A stretch of 64,000 nt of DNA from Cryptomeria japonica (Eukaryota > Streptophyta > Pinopsida > Cupressales > Cupressaceae), in NCBI RefSeq assembly GCF_030272615.1, contig NC_081414.1, positions 826,114,896 through 826,178,895 of the forward strand. The letters run 5' to 3'. Position 1 is the first letter of the stretch. Every line of letters begins with the position of its first letter. Below are positions 1 through 11,713 of this stretch, piece after piece. The translations under genes and the position numbers were made by a program. A model generated the notes under the pieces. It saw only the letters and a list, made by a program, of their open reading frames with translations. It was not told where the DNA came from and made no database searches.

Positions 1-279
1 CAAAAACCTAATGTGAAGTTTAAACCAAACAAGGAATTCATCAAGTTCAATGATAACAACAATACCCAGGTAGAAACCATGACAACAAGTGTTCCTCCTT
101 TATCCAATTATTTTAGGAAAGAATTTACTCCTCATTCTGAATATTTGCATAGCATTATGACCCAATTGAATAAAAATGTGTTGAAACGTCCTCCCATCAA
201 ACCAATTGACACATACAAACCTTTGCCACCTTATCATGATTCTAAATCTTTTTGCCAATATCATTATCAACATAGTCAT
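1..279 (+). pseudogene. Gag C-terminal fragment of an older Ty3/gypsy element
   Basis: The plus frame is open from the first base to about 282. It encodes a hydrophilic stretch followed by PPYHDSKSFCQYHYQHSH. The end resembles the Cys/His motif (C-x2-YH-x4-GH-x-T-x2-C) near the gag C-terminus of plant Tat/Athila-type Ty3/gypsy elements, cut off after the second His. The break coincides with the start of the S1 LTR at 280, so insertion of S1 removed the rest. The last codons before the stop belong to that LTR. The 5' part of this element lies outside the window. The family call rests on one short motif and should be read as probable. Confidence 0.55.
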
Positions 280-1450
280 TGATAAACGTATAAGGGACTG
301 AGGGGGTGGGGGGGGGGTGAATCAATGCAAGAAAAAACCACAACACAAATTTGATCACCACTTTAAATAACTTAAAGCTTAGTAACATAAAAGAAATATC
401 ACCACATAAGCTAACACCCAATATATCAAGCTCCATATAACACAAATATTTATATGTGGAAACCCAAAAGGGAAAAACCATGCTGGGAGTTAATACCCAC
501 AAGATTTACTATCTGCAAAATATAAATCTTTGACTGGTCAAGGTCTTACAAATATGCCTAGTTAGGAGAAGATCCTATTAGGAGTCACCCAGTTAAGGGA
601 TTTACCTCAACCCTATTAAAAGATTTGCCTTGTTAGGAGAAACCTCACAAGAGGATTTAGACTTAAGTTAATGATATACCTTGTTAGGGGATTTACAATT
701 TCAGGCCTGTTAGGACCTACTCTGTTAGGGGATTTGACTTTTACAATTGTTAGAAAAGCAACAGTAAAATGATTTGCATGTAGCACCTTTGTGCTTGATA
801 AGATCTACTTTAGTTTCACTCAATACATCAACAAAACATCATTATAGAGCTTCTCAGATTACCACACAATCAAAATCTCAATATTCTCTCACAATCTCAC
901 ACACCATTTCATAACTCATCACACTTTTTATAAACATCAACTTAGTCAGCAAACAACCTTGGAACAATTTCCTACGTTCAATGAATCTAGTTAATCTTTC
1001 ACTACATAATTTACTTATGTCGGCCACTGATGTAACAAGCCAAAAATAAAACATAGTGTGTACTATTTTACAGATCTTAGTGACTTTGCTCTACAAGTTA
1101 TTTGTTCTTCATGATTGACTACTTTGTACATCATAACTTTCTCATCTTGTTGAATCTGCCATTGCGGTATGAAACATAGCTACCTGATACAATCTCCAAC
1201 ACTCTTGTAACCACATCACCTAACTCTTCATTGATCACTCATACCAATTGATTTGAATACAACTCTATTCCTATTTATTGATTGAAGTCCTATTTGCTAG
1301 TTCATTGATAAATTATCTCCTCTACCAGTTATGCTTTACTGGTTGGCCTAAAATAATCAGATGACTATCAAAACATAGTTTCCATCAATGATAACATAAA
1401 ACAAGTCACCAATCAACCTATTACATCATATCATTACCATCAAGCCAACA
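280..1450 (-). mobile_element. S1 3' LTR (Sirevirus-like Ty1/copia)
   Basis: Read on the plus strand the LTR runs from TGATAAACG to GCCAACA; read on the minus strand it begins TGTTGGC. It contains the block seen in the D and AB LTRs: a CTGAG-polyG-TGAATCA tract near 300-325, then GGAAACCC...GGGAAAAACC...ACCCACAA near 458-505, then a series of 'GTTAGGRGATTT' units (540-740). The env-like internal sequence lies to the right on the minus strand, which makes this the 3' LTR. The possible left target copy is GTCAT (275-279); the other copy is outside the window. Confidence 0.8.
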
Positions 1451-1650
1451 ATATCCCATTTTGGCATTGATGGCAACACTTAGGAAATTTTTTGTCTCAG
1501 TGTGCAATACAAAAATTGACTCAACTCATGACACATACTCCCCTTAGAAATTACAACATTTTTAAGACTTATCTACTACTCCCCATTATAATTACAACAA
1601 AATTTTACCTCATACAATTACTCCCCCTTTGACAACAATGGAAACGGTAA
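1451..1650 (-). promoter_or_regulatory. S1 duplicated polypurine tracts
   Basis: Directly next to the LTR the minus strand reads CCAAAATGGGATAT, a decayed polypurine tract. A better copy (complement of ACTCCCCCTTTGACAACAATGG) lies near 1620. Two tracts about 165 bp apart, each followed by an 'AATG' word, match the multiplied polypurine tracts described for Sireviruses. They prime plus-strand DNA synthesis. Confidence 0.6.
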
Positions 1651-2745
1651 GTAAATAAATGAAAGATAAATGCAATATACATCAAAATTTGCATTATCAT
1701 ATATAGATATTAAAGTTCAAAATGGTTTACAATGCCATCTTAGAAAAGGAATCTCCAAAATGAGACTTTAACTGCTTCAAATCATTGTGCCAAGTTTCCA
1801 AAAGAGTGTTGGTTATCTCAACACGTGTTCTTATCTGGCAAGCCAGGTTCTCCATGGAATCAATTGTACTCATCTCAGGTGTAGCTAGAATAGCTTCATT
1901 TTCCTTGTAGCCTCTCTACAAGATTTCAACCTTAGGGATCAAAAGTGTTTGTAGTTCCTATAGTGACTTAGTTCTTTTGACCTGTTCATTCTCATAATCT
2001 TTTAGCTTATATTGAAGCTCAACAACCGATCTACCATAAGTTATAGTAGAATCATTTAGGGGGATAAATGATTCACTTAGAACTTCAAGTTCCTTTTGAG
2101 CATCATGTTTCCTTTTCATCAGATCATCATAAAATAATGAAAACTTTACAATAGTGGATAGGATTTTGCCTCCGGTTTCAATTGCATATTTAATATGATC
2201 TTTATTAACTATCAAAGCAACTTTGTGTTTATCAATATCATTCACCAACTACTCTATTCTCTTCTTAAATTCATTTTCCACATTCAAATAAGTTGCATCT
2301 TCAAAACTTTTCATCTGTTCACCAACATCAACAACCAATTAACCTAACTTATCAATCAGTAAAGATAGTCTATTAGTATCTGTCTCTAGTAACAGACTAG
2401 ACAAAATCTCAATTGCACATTGTATTGATTGAGCTTCCTTTTTATGTTCCTTCATTCTTTTCTTCTTAGCTCTAGATTGCATGGCAGATGCAATCTCCAT
2501 TAGTTTTCTAGAACTCAATGCATCCATATTGATGGGTCCTTGTATACTTAATGCATTATCATCCTCATCATCATCAATTTTCTGCTTAGAAGTAGGTGAT
2601 AAAGATATCACTTTAGGTGCTGGTTTCACTCATTTCAATTATTCCTCTTCTTTCTTTTCTTCTGTCTTCTCCTCTTCCTTCTCCTTGTCCTTTATTGGTG
2701 GTGTCTATGTATCAATTGTTTGAGTGATTACCAGTGGCTATTTGA
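1651..2745 (-). pseudogene. S1 env-position ORF, C-terminal remnants
   Basis: Two minus-strand open pieces remain: 1958-2248 and 2339-2629 (96 codons each), separated by stops. They encode Lys/Glu-rich, heptad-like helices (for example KRKHDAQKELEVL and KKKRMKEHKKEAQ) with no catalytic motif. Further upstream (2640-2740) is a very acidic/basic Glu-Lys run. Position next to the 3' LTR and composition match the 3' end of the long second ORF in AB (12928-13794). The ORF is cut at 2745 by T1 and continues at 56939. In Sireviruses this slot holds an env-like protein of unproven function. No signal peptide or membrane segment is visible in the surviving part. Confidence 0.55.
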
Positions 2746-4259
2746 TGCAAATCCCTACCCACACACCTAATGATAGCCCAAAAAAGGTTAGAATTCTGAC
2801 CCCTCAAATTATCACAAGGGTCCTGCAAGGAAGGACTCCACACCTTGGGTGAAACTACTCATAAATTCACTACGCTTGGGCCTACTCAAGATGAGTAAAT
2901 GCCTCAATACCTACCATACACCATCCCTTGACATCCTACTCCTAAGGGATTTGTAATTGGTTCATTTATGGCCATTAGAGACCGGTCCAAGCATTGGTTT
3001 TGGGTTTAGACTCCAATTCCTTATACCTCCTTTAGAAACCTACCCCTTAGGCTAGTAGCCCTATTTGACGATAAAATTGATCTTAACTCCAAAATGTCCC
3101 ACAGCCTCATACAAAAAAATTACCATTTCAGATACCCTTTTAGGATTTGCACTTATCCCCAAAATGGTTTGCTCAGATCTGCACTTTCAGGGTCTGAACC
3201 CTTTAGAGGCCAAGAGACCTAATTAAGGGCAATTAGTCCTATTTTACAAAGCAACTACCAGCTCTTGAATCCAATCAGGAAAATAAAATTCATGAGAACA
3301 TGGGGGATGGTGAGTAACCTCTAATTCCAGGGTTGCATTCTTGGAATCCACTGCTATAATGTTTTGTGATGACTGTCCTAAATTTGCCTAAGGTAGTCAC
3401 ATAGAGATGCCTACCTAGTTTTGCTTCTTTCTCCTCACAACCAAATCTTCCCTGCAAAAAACCATGAAAAACTTAATGTAAATTGACCAATCTTTCACTC
3501 CACCAAAGAAATTAACTTCTAGAGGAAGGAGATGTAAGATATGGCCATTCTCAAGTAAAACCCTAGCCAAACCCTTACTTTCTAGGTAACAGTCAGAAAA
3601 ATAGAGGACTCTCACTACAAAGACATGATCAAAGTCTTAGACCACCACCAAATAAAATCTAGTTCATTCTTGCATCTACTCCATGAATTGTGTGACTCAA
3701 TTCAATTCGTACAAGCACGTATAATCACTGCAAACTTAGAATTTTTGGGAAAACTTCAACATTTCAGTGTTTTATTGCTTCACTACTACAAACCACAACA
3801 TCAACAACCTTGGGAATAGTGTCCATAAGGTTTATTAAAATATCCAATGGTTTTCAACCAAATTTGGAGGAGGTTAGATCCATTGAAAGGCTTCCCCCAA
3901 CCGCATTTTGAAAAGTTGTACTTTTGTACTCAAAAGTTGCACTTTCAAAAGTTGCAATTTTGCACAAAATGTTGTTAGACTATCTAAGGTGGGGACCCAC
4001 ACACTTGGATCAACCAAAAACCCCTAAAAAATGTCAAAAACCTATCAAACACAAAACTAAACCTTCTAGTACCCCTTATTGACCACATTGTCCCAATTGG
4101 CTTATCAAATTGCCTAATTGGTGACATGGTTTCACATGGTGGGGTTTGTTGAATATATGAAACAAACTTGCATAAACACAAGACACTCTAAGATAGCTAT
4201 TAGGGTCCTAATCTTCATCATCAGAGCCATTTTTTTCTTATTGATGGGGTGCACTTGCA
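2746..4259 (-). mobile_element. T1 3' LTR
   Basis: On the plus strand it begins TGCAAATCCCTACCCACACACC and ends GATGGGGTGCACTTGCA. It aligns over its full length with 55474-56938. A short tandem stretch of 'AAAGTTGCACTTTTG' units at about 3908-3962 is longer here than in the other LTR, an indel of roughly 40 bp. The stop codon of the chromodomain ORF lies inside this LTR, at 4238. Confidence 0.82.
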
Positions 4260-5106
4260 CCATACTCCCTGGAAGAAGAGATCTCAAGCCCACTTGAGAT
4301 CAGAGTTTGTAAGTCTACACCATGGTTGGAAATTTGTTTGTCGGTCAGCCAAACTACCTTAGAGTCTAGTTTGTCTTGCCAAGCCACCAAGTATTGAATG
4401 TACTCCTTGTTCCTTATCTTCTTTGTGACTCTAGTGTCTAACACTTTTCTCAAATTAGCTGATTCATGCCTTGGAATGTCATTGTCTGTTGTGACTTGCA
4501 TTGGTTCCTCCACTTCATTGTCACTACCTTTGAAAAGTGTAAGATCACACACATTAAAAATGGGTGATAATCCAAGATCAGGAGGAGTTTTGATTTCATA
4601 GGCATGTTTTATTGACATGGTCCAATCTTCCTCTGCATGAGCTTGGTGTGCTTACCCTTTGAGAGTCTCTCCTTCAAATGTACCCATACCAAGTCCCCAA
4701 CACTAAACTGCACATCCCTCTTTTTCTTATCAGCATAGACATTGTACTTCTCTACAGATTGTTGGAGATGAGACTTCACTTGGTCATGCACCTCCTTGGT
4801 GGCTGATGCAAAAGCTTCACCATCTGCACTAATGGGCTCTTCTTTGGGAAAATCCCTTAACTCCAATGCATCCCTTGGGTGGATGCCATACATGATTTGG
4901 AAAGGAGACTTCCCTGTACTTCTATTTATGGTGTTATTATATGAGAACTCTGCCTATGATAGTATATTGTCCCAATTTTCTCCTTGTTGCCTTGTCAAAC
5001 TCCTTAATAGGTTTCCCAATGACCTATTGACAACTTTAGTTTGTCCATCCGTTTGAGGATGGTAGGTTGATGAGAAAGCTAGGTTAGTTCCCAACTTCTT
5101 CCAAAG
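4238..5106 (-). pseudogene. T1 integrase C-terminal half and chromodomain
   Basis: Minus-strand reading resumes after insertion C with the integrase core motif TYHPQTDGQTKVVNRSL. The catalytic Glu of the DDE triad is replaced by Lys (codon at 5035-5037). Next come SYNNTINRSTGKSPFQIMYG, the linker, and DLVWVHLKERL...KIGPCQ, the GPY/F-type C-terminal module (4609-4893). A shift of frame near 4615 leads into the last piece (4238-4618). There, LRKVLDTRVTKKIRNKEYIQYLVAWQDK...VVWL is a chromodomain, the feature that defines chromoviruses; in related elements it guides integration to heterochromatin. A TAG interrupts the core near 4953 (Gln expected). The product is inactive. Confidence 0.85.
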
Positions 5107-5111
5107 GTTCC
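5107..5111. repeat. Target-site duplication of element C, left copy
   Basis: GTTCC here and at 51594-51598 flank element C exactly at its LTR ends and lie within the integrase frame of T1. Confidence 0.85.
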
Positions 5112-5494
5112 TGTGGGATGCAAATTTCATCTTCTATTAACAAAGTAATCAATTAGAAACAAGGGAAATCATGAATCCCTTCTAATCAGAATTTAACAAA
5201 CAATACAATAAAATAACACAATTAAGAAATAGGAATTATAAATCATCAATTCAAATCAAAAACTCCCTATTCTGTGACTGTGTAGAACTTCCATTGCTCT
5301 TCTCCTCTTCGTGGTATGATGGCTCTCAGATATTGTGCTGGTAACCTGCAAGTGACACAAAGATTCAAAGTTCGTGATTGTTGAAAATGGAGATTGGATG
5401 CTCAATTTATAGAAAATTGGAGAAGATTGATTGAAAGGTGGAACAGATTGATCAAGAGGTGTGAACTCAGGTGAGCTCAAATGAAAATTGATAG
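5112..5494 (-). mobile_element. C 3' LTR, first part
   Basis: Matches 50306-50690 with about 5% differences by eye. It begins TGTGGGAT on the plus strand. A TATA-like word (TATAAATT on the minus strand, about 5404-5413) is shared with the other copy near 50600 and with the LTRs of F. GATAG at 5490-5494 is the left target copy of D; the LTR resumes at 35503. Confidence 0.85.
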
Positions 5495-6066
5495 TGATAA
5501 CTCAATGATGAGCAAATAGTACCAAACCGGTACTGAGAGGGGGGGGGGTTGAATCAGTACAAACAAAATACAGACCTAAACTTGTTCAGCAACAATTACT
5601 CCAAATGACTGCCAAACAGTGACATCGGTTTGAAACAGAGTGCAACCAGTAAAACTTAGAACAACTAAAACAATCATAAACCAGTTACTCACTGAGTTTT
5701 CCACTCAACTCAAAACTACACTACCATTTCACCCTTATGCATGAATAGGTAATCTATCATCATATCTTCACAATAGCTAGTTCAACATGTTTTATTGACA
5801 TGCATAAAACACAGAACCATCACATTCTTAACAGGAAATAACAAAGCATCACAAGATAAAAGCATCACACATGAAACACATATTTTTCATGTGGAAACCC
5901 AACTGGGAAAAACTATGGTGGGGACGAATACCCACAAGCTTGTTGTTGAACTCTTTGGAAGTCCGCTCTGTTAGAAGCCTTGTCTGGCTAAAGACATTAC
6001 AAAAGGTTTTGCTAGGAACCGATCCTGTTAGAGATCACCTGGTTAAGGGATGGCTACAATACCCGG
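5495..6066 (-). mobile_element. D solo LTR, first part
   Basis: Begins TGATAACTC directly after GATAG. It carries the Sirevirus-like LTR block: ACCGGTACTGAGAGG-polyG-TTGAATCAGTAC at 5525-5560, then GTGGAAACCCA..GGGAAAAAC..GAATACCCACAA at 5880-5940 and 'CTGTTAG' units. It is interrupted at 6066 by E and continues at 34509. No internal element sequence goes with it. The whole D insertion is one LTR of about 1.56 kb, a product of LTR-LTR recombination. Orientation is inferred from its GCCAACA end, shared with S1 and AB. Confidence 0.8.
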
Positions 6067-9000
6067 TGTTGGGATAGATTAAAAATGAGTCAGTTTGAAT
6101 GGCCTAGTTTGCGAGAGGGCAAAATGGAGTCGGTTGATTTTCAGAGGGTAAGGCTTGGGATTCATGTCCCACACCTTTCATTTGGCCTATTCAGTGATGT
6201 GAAACTTTCATAATTCAATTTGGATAAGTTTACGAGGCACCCATTTTGAGGGGTGAGCTGGAAGTGCATTTTAGGCACAAATGTAGATTTTATTGAGTAG
6301 CCCAATTTGAGTGATTACATCTTTTGCCCTATTGATTGTCATGGAGAATTTCAAAGTGGATTCAATTCTATGCATAAATTGAGTCAGTCTGCAAAATTTC
6401 AAGTCTTGACGAATCCATTTGCTTAGTATTTTAAGCCAAATCCGTTTGCAGTTTGTGTGTTTTCGCAAGTCCCTGTTTTGACAGCTAGTCGGAGCCCTAT
6501 TTCGCACAAGTGTAAAAGTTGCCTCAGTAAGCATCATGTCAGAATGTTTGTTCCGGGCTAATGTTGGTATAAATGATGAGCTACTTTTCAAATTTCAAGG
6601 CTCTACCAATCTGTTTGATCAGTTTTCAAAAGAGCTCATTTTGCCATCAAATTCAGTTATCCGTACCTCCAGTGTTGTATAAGTTAATGTAGCCATTTTT
6701 GTGTAGGCGTCGTTTGCATCCTGTCAGTCTAGTGATCGAACTAAGAATTCTAAATTTTAATATGTACTTAAAGGTACCCATGTTTCAAATTTGAGGGCCT
6801 ACAAAGGTCGTTTGATATTTTTGAGAAAGGTGTCATGTGTTGCCAGGACATTGACTTCATCAGGTGCGTAGTGTCGACAAAGCCAGTTGGGCATTTTCAA
6901 AAATTAATATCTCTTCGCTCAGAACTCATCTTGAGAAACTGTTTGGTAGAAGTCATCCTTGTATATTAGAGTACACGCCTGTCAGATGGCGAGCTCCAGA
7001 AAGGTGTTTTGATAGGTTTGAAAATTACGTCATCGCGATTAAATGCGAAAATTGTGGCGTAATCGCCTGAAGGTTGTAAAATGTGGATTGATGATCTGAA
7101 AATGAAGCCGATCATTTCCAGAGATATGTTTGAGGTCCATGAAGCATTACAGTGGTCAGTTACATGAAAACAAAAAATTTTTTAGTCGGACCCACCTTGG
7201 GGCCCAACCTGGCCCGATTTGCAATTCGCTAGTAGGATGGTGAAAGGTGATTTCATTTGATTGGTTACATATGGATGGATAGACATATATCCGAAATGCT
7301 AATGTGTAGGCCAATGTGAGAAATATGTTTTTAACGTGATAAGATTATTGACATTTTGATGGGATGACCCTTACGGAACCGGCAAAAGGTAGTGTGAAGG
7401 TGATTGAAACATGGACCAAATGCAATTTGACCAAGCATCTCTCCCCTTTGTGTGGATGGTCATAAAGGCAGCCATAATTGTGAAGGGAGGATGTTGGCAA
7501 AAGGGGAAGACAGTGGTAAATACCAAACATCCCAACACTCTCTACGTGACTGGCTAAATGTAAAACTCCCTGCTGTTAGCAAGTCATGGAAAATGTTTCA
7601 TAACAAAATGAAATTAGCCCTCCTTTGTGTGACATGGAGGATGGTGAGGGAGCAGCAATTAAAATACTCAAATGAATGCCAGTCATATCTTCCAGCTCCC
7701 ATGCATGGTGTTTGGGGAGTACATTGAAACTCCATAACAAATGTTTTTGGCAGGCGTGAAGCCCAGCCAACACCCACTTCTCCCCTCTACGTGGCTTTGG
7801 TAGCAAAGTAGAAGTAATACCAGGTAGTGTGGAGCGTGTTAAAAGAGACATTCAAGCAAATGCAAATTTGCCAGACAGTGTGGTATAAAGGGGCCTATGG
7901 ATTGCATGTCAAATAGAGTGAATTTCCCTCTTTTGCTAGTGACATGGTGCATGAGATGGAATGTGGCATGGTTATCATGTTGAACTTTCTGTAATTTTAA
8001 TGGCAGCCTGCAGTTCAAAAGGGTGCGTGTGGTGTTTGAAGATCCAATAACTCCTCCATCAATCATGCCCCCCCCCCCCTTTATCTCTCCAACGGCAGCA
8101 ACAAATGCTAAGGAGAAGCAAACAACACTCAGCAAATACAAATGGCAGCGTTAAAAAATATTTCAAGCAAACAAATTGCCAAGTCTTCCCTGTGCGTGGT
8201 GGATAAGGTATTTGTTTAAATAAAAAATTAGTAGTAGTGATCCTCTGTGTGTTGGGCGTCAGAACATCTCAAAGAAAAGGCAGTCTCCCCACCCCTACGT
8301 GGTTTTGAATGGACCTGGAGTAATTTAAAACAAATGTGAGCAGAAATCACATCCTCCCTCCACGTGAGATTTTAACAAATGTAAATGGCAGATTGAGTAG
8401 TGAAGGAGGCAACAAAATTAAGATTCAGTATATGCATTTGGTGCCATTAAAACCTAGGGAAAGAGCTCCAAAAGTGCAGCTACAGGCAAATCGTTTAATC
8501 CCACATTGGCTGGGAAGTGGTATTTTTAAATATTTAAATGCAAAACCTTATAGTAGTAATATGTCTAAGCCATAAAAGCTTTTGACAGATGGTGCTTGAT
8601 GGCACCCAAGGTGGGCCCACGCGTGAGCATGGATCTCGAGGCGATGGAAGAGGTGACTGAGCGACGACCAAGTGGACCCCACGTAGGCATGCTTCTCGAG
8701 GTAGATGGGCAAACTTTTACAGAGGAAGGTTGGCTTAACGAGTGAGCAAGTTCGAGATGGATCAACGGGGCGCATGGTTTTGCGAAGCCGAGATGCACAG
8801 AAGTTAAGCCCTGCAAAGTTGCGAAAAGGGTAAATGTCGAGCATGTTGGATCAAGATCGACGACCCACATGGTTTCACAGATTGAAGATGCATGAACATT
8901 AGACCCTGCGAAGTTGTGAAAGCTAGGTGGTGGTGAGGTGGTACCTAGGTGGCGATGATGTGGCGGTGAGGTGGTGTACACGTGGTGGCCAAGTGGCAGT

Positions 9001-10275
9001 GACAAAGCAGATGACGTGGCTGTGATGAAGAGTCATCCTAGGTGGCATCCGGTCAACCCCATTGACCAATCGGAGGCCGCCATGTGGCAACGCGTCAGAG
9101 CATAATCAAAACCAAAAATCAAAATTAAAATGAGTAAATGATATAGTTTAAACTATATTAAATTTCGAAAAATTTAAATGATTGAGCACAAATGGGGATT
9201 AATTCGCCCAGGGTCTAAATTTTGGCCAAAATATAAAGTGTTATATGTTTTCGAAAAGCTCTCGGAATGAGGAATCCAATTATGGGGTTAATTTTTGACA
9301 AATAAGGGATATTTTGGAAGCAGTTTGGTCGGGAGTAAAATTTAGTTAGAGAGAAGATATTTGATATTTTCAGTTGCAGTTTTTATTCCCAATTCTTCTC
9401 AGTTGTAAGGGTTCCAAAAATTTGGAGGACGGCTCCATTTTTTCATGGCTTCCAATTCTGAGTATTTTTCTAGATTGTATAGAGCAGGGCTATCCTTTCA
9501 GTAATGGAGTTCAATTCCTTACTATAGGTGTTCTTAGTTGCAAGTTCTTGTGTATGTAAGGTATGCACAAATTCACACAAAAGTTGTCTCTGGATTTGTA
9601 TTTTCATTATATTCAAATCAGATCCTCAAGGAGGCTGAGATTTGTTATCTCAAGGAGGTAATTGTGATTGTTTGCAGGGATTCTTCAAGGAAGAATTTAA
9701 ATTCTGTAATAGATCATGAATAATGGAATATAGTTTTTGGATTTGATATTTTCTGTGAATGAGTTGAGTAATGCATTTATGCAAGGCATTAAATGCATGA
9801 ATATTTAGTAATGACGATGGATTTGCAGTATAATCTTTCATTTATAGTTTAATGAGTGACTCTGTTGCCCTTGGATAAGGCACTGGTCTTGCAAGTTTGG
9901 GGATGTTTCTTAGATATAATTTTTAAAAGACAAATCTATTTCCCTTTATGTTTAGGGGTTAATGTTCTATCCTTCCAAAGCTCTATTTCACCTATTATTT
10001 GTATAAGATCTAGCCCATCTATACGTGTTACCTAATTTGGTGAGCTTGTGGAATGGTTTGTCTGCTTAGTGTTGATGCAGTTATGTGTCTGTAATTGTTG
10101 TATTTAGTGCATCAAAAGGGTGTCCCCCCCTAGGTCTAGCAAAACCTGAAGTGCAGGAGGATTATTAGGATCCTATGTTATGTTGTCCAAGCCCTGAGGT
10201 GTTTCATTGATTGAGATCGGTAATCTCATAGATAGATTTGCAGGTTTCTTGGGTTATCACTTTTGGTGAACAACA
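6067..10275 (+). mobile_element. E 5' LTR
   Basis: Aligns over its full length with 30311-34508 and ends TTTTGGTGAACAACA. Differences include a C-tract insertion near 8070-8085 and a missing stretch of about 22 bp near 9379. Several short ORFs on both strands recur in the other LTR at matching places; they are frame accidents of duplicated DNA, not genes. I see no convincing TATA box. Confidence 0.85.
8575..9110. repeat. GC-rich block with internal duplication in E LTR
   Basis: This stretch is clearly richer in G and C, with many CG dinucleotides, than the AT-rich DNA around it. It holds a direct repeat of about 105 bp: units near 8757-8830 and 8862-8935 share 'GCATGGTTTYRC', 'GATGCAY' and 'CCCTGCRAAGTTGYGAAA'. 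A GGTGG-rich tail follows at 8928-9050. The matching block in the right LTR is 32790-33310. A CpG-rich LTR block could hold the promoter or transcription start, but that is a guess. Confidence 0.6.
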
Positions 10276-10402
10276 AAAATGGCGACTCTACTGGGGATTA
10301 AATGAACTATCAAGAGCCTTTGGTTAAGAAAGAATTAATTCATATAAGGTTGAGATTATCCCATCCGATTCACCACAACAAAAATGGCGACTCTGCTAGG
10401 GA
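10276..10402 (+). promoter_or_regulatory. E primer-binding site, present twice
   Basis: Straight after the LTR end, AAAATGGCGACTCTACTGGG (10276-10295) matches the primer-binding sequence typical of plant Tat-type elements. A second copy with the same lead-in (ACAACAAAAATGGCGACTCTGCT) starts near 10375. Weaker echoes (GTGGCGACTCT, GGTGACTCT) occur near 10627 and 10780. Confidence 0.65.
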
Positions 10403-11115
10403 GTGTTGTAATAACTCATGTTGAATCGAATCCCAGAGTTGTGCCATATCCATTTGAGGAAAGAGTCATAAAATTATTATAAATCTGAAAGCATTTTCAA
10501 ATCTGTAGTTATGTGCCTGGTAGTGTTCTGTGCCAAGTGTGGAAAACTTGTTGTCCTTTTATCTTTGTGTGAGTTCAGATCTGTTCATGTTCTACAACTG
10601 ATTTTATAAATTCTCACAGCAGTGAGTGGCGACTCTGAAAGATCTCTGCACCAGTGTTCATTGTGGTAAAAGTTTTAAAATATTTGGTGAACTTGCATCA
10701 AAGATTTAGCAGCTGCTTGGGGTTTTATGATTGTAGATCCCAAAGAATCTATTGAAGATATTTTCCTCCGTGAAGGAGGTGGTGACTCTGTACGAAGATC
10801 AGTGTATAATGTTAGAAGATCTCAGAGAGATCTTACCGAATATTAGAGCAGCAATAGTAGCAACAAATTTACTCCAGGTATTCCTCAAAGTATTAATGAG
10901 ACAATTCATGTTCCTTATGAGGTAAAAATGTCACCGTTAAAAGGAAAAGAAATTTACAATTTACATACTTCATTGAAATAAGTTTTTAGTCAGAAATATG
11001 GTGAGAAGTGTGTATGATTCCAAAAATTAGTGACTGCATATGTTTTGGAATGAATTTATGACACAATAAGATGCATGGTCAAAAAATAATGGTTCAATGA
11101 CTATTATAAAACCTG
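10403..11115 (+). other. E untranslated leader
   Basis: About 700 bp between the duplicated primer site and the first ATG of the E ORF. Apart from GCGACTCT echoes I see no ORF, array or strong secondary structure. Confidence 0.5.
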
Positions 11116-11713
11116 ATGGATCCATATGTAGTTCCTAGATCCATGAATCCTTTGTCAAATTTGAAAGAGATCAATATAGAAATTGAAAAATGTCTTCAAA
11201 TGATCCAAGAGAGATTTGTCTGGTTGTTAAAAGGGAAAGTAGGGCTAAGAAGTAAAGAAGAATCATCATATGTCTTCTATGAAAGATTTTTAGTTGCATT
11301 GAATGAGCTTTCAACTGATAATAGACCCCCTAAGTCTGTTTTAATTGAGATATTCTTAGAGCTTTATGAGCCTAACTCAGTTAATTGGTCTACTGCCTTT
11401 AGAGAAGAATGTGTTGAATCTATTAAAGAATGGATAGATATGATTGAAAGTAACCAATCTGAAAATATACACAAGATTAAAAATAATGAAGGAGATGAGC
11501 CCCTGAGTGGATGTACCTCCTATGATGCTGAATGTGATTATTCTCAGCATGAAAGTTCAGATGTGTATTTAGATCGAGAAGAAATTTGTGAGAACAGTGA
11601 TTGTTCAGCTAATTATGAACCCGTTGAGGTTTTAGATTTTAATGATATGGATCACCTTGTTGTTAAGTTCAATCCACAAAATATTTGCAACCAAAGTTAT
11701 GAAACAATGTTGT
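11116..11713 (+). pseudogene. E private ORF, segment 1 (unknown function)
   Basis: Starts at ATG 11116 (MDPYVVPRSMNPL...). It encodes about 199 residues: a Lys/Glu-rich helical N-terminal half with several Trp residues, then an acidic Ser/Asp/Glu-rich half. I recognise no capsid, zinc-knuckle or enzyme motif. The frame is cut at 11713 by AB; the five bases before the cut (GTTGT) match GTTGC after AB with one C-to-T change. It continues in the same frame at 18405-18516, then 29232-29362, and past a TAA towards about 30110. Uncut, the first open stretch would be 279 residues. It could be a highly diverged gag or a family-specific protein. Confidence 0.7.

Noticed and set aside
8565-9005. 146-residue minus frame rich in Ser, Pro and His, repeated at 32780-33220
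   Set aside because: A by-product of the GC-rich block in the E LTRs. The low-complexity translation comes from GGTGG repeats and the start differs in context.
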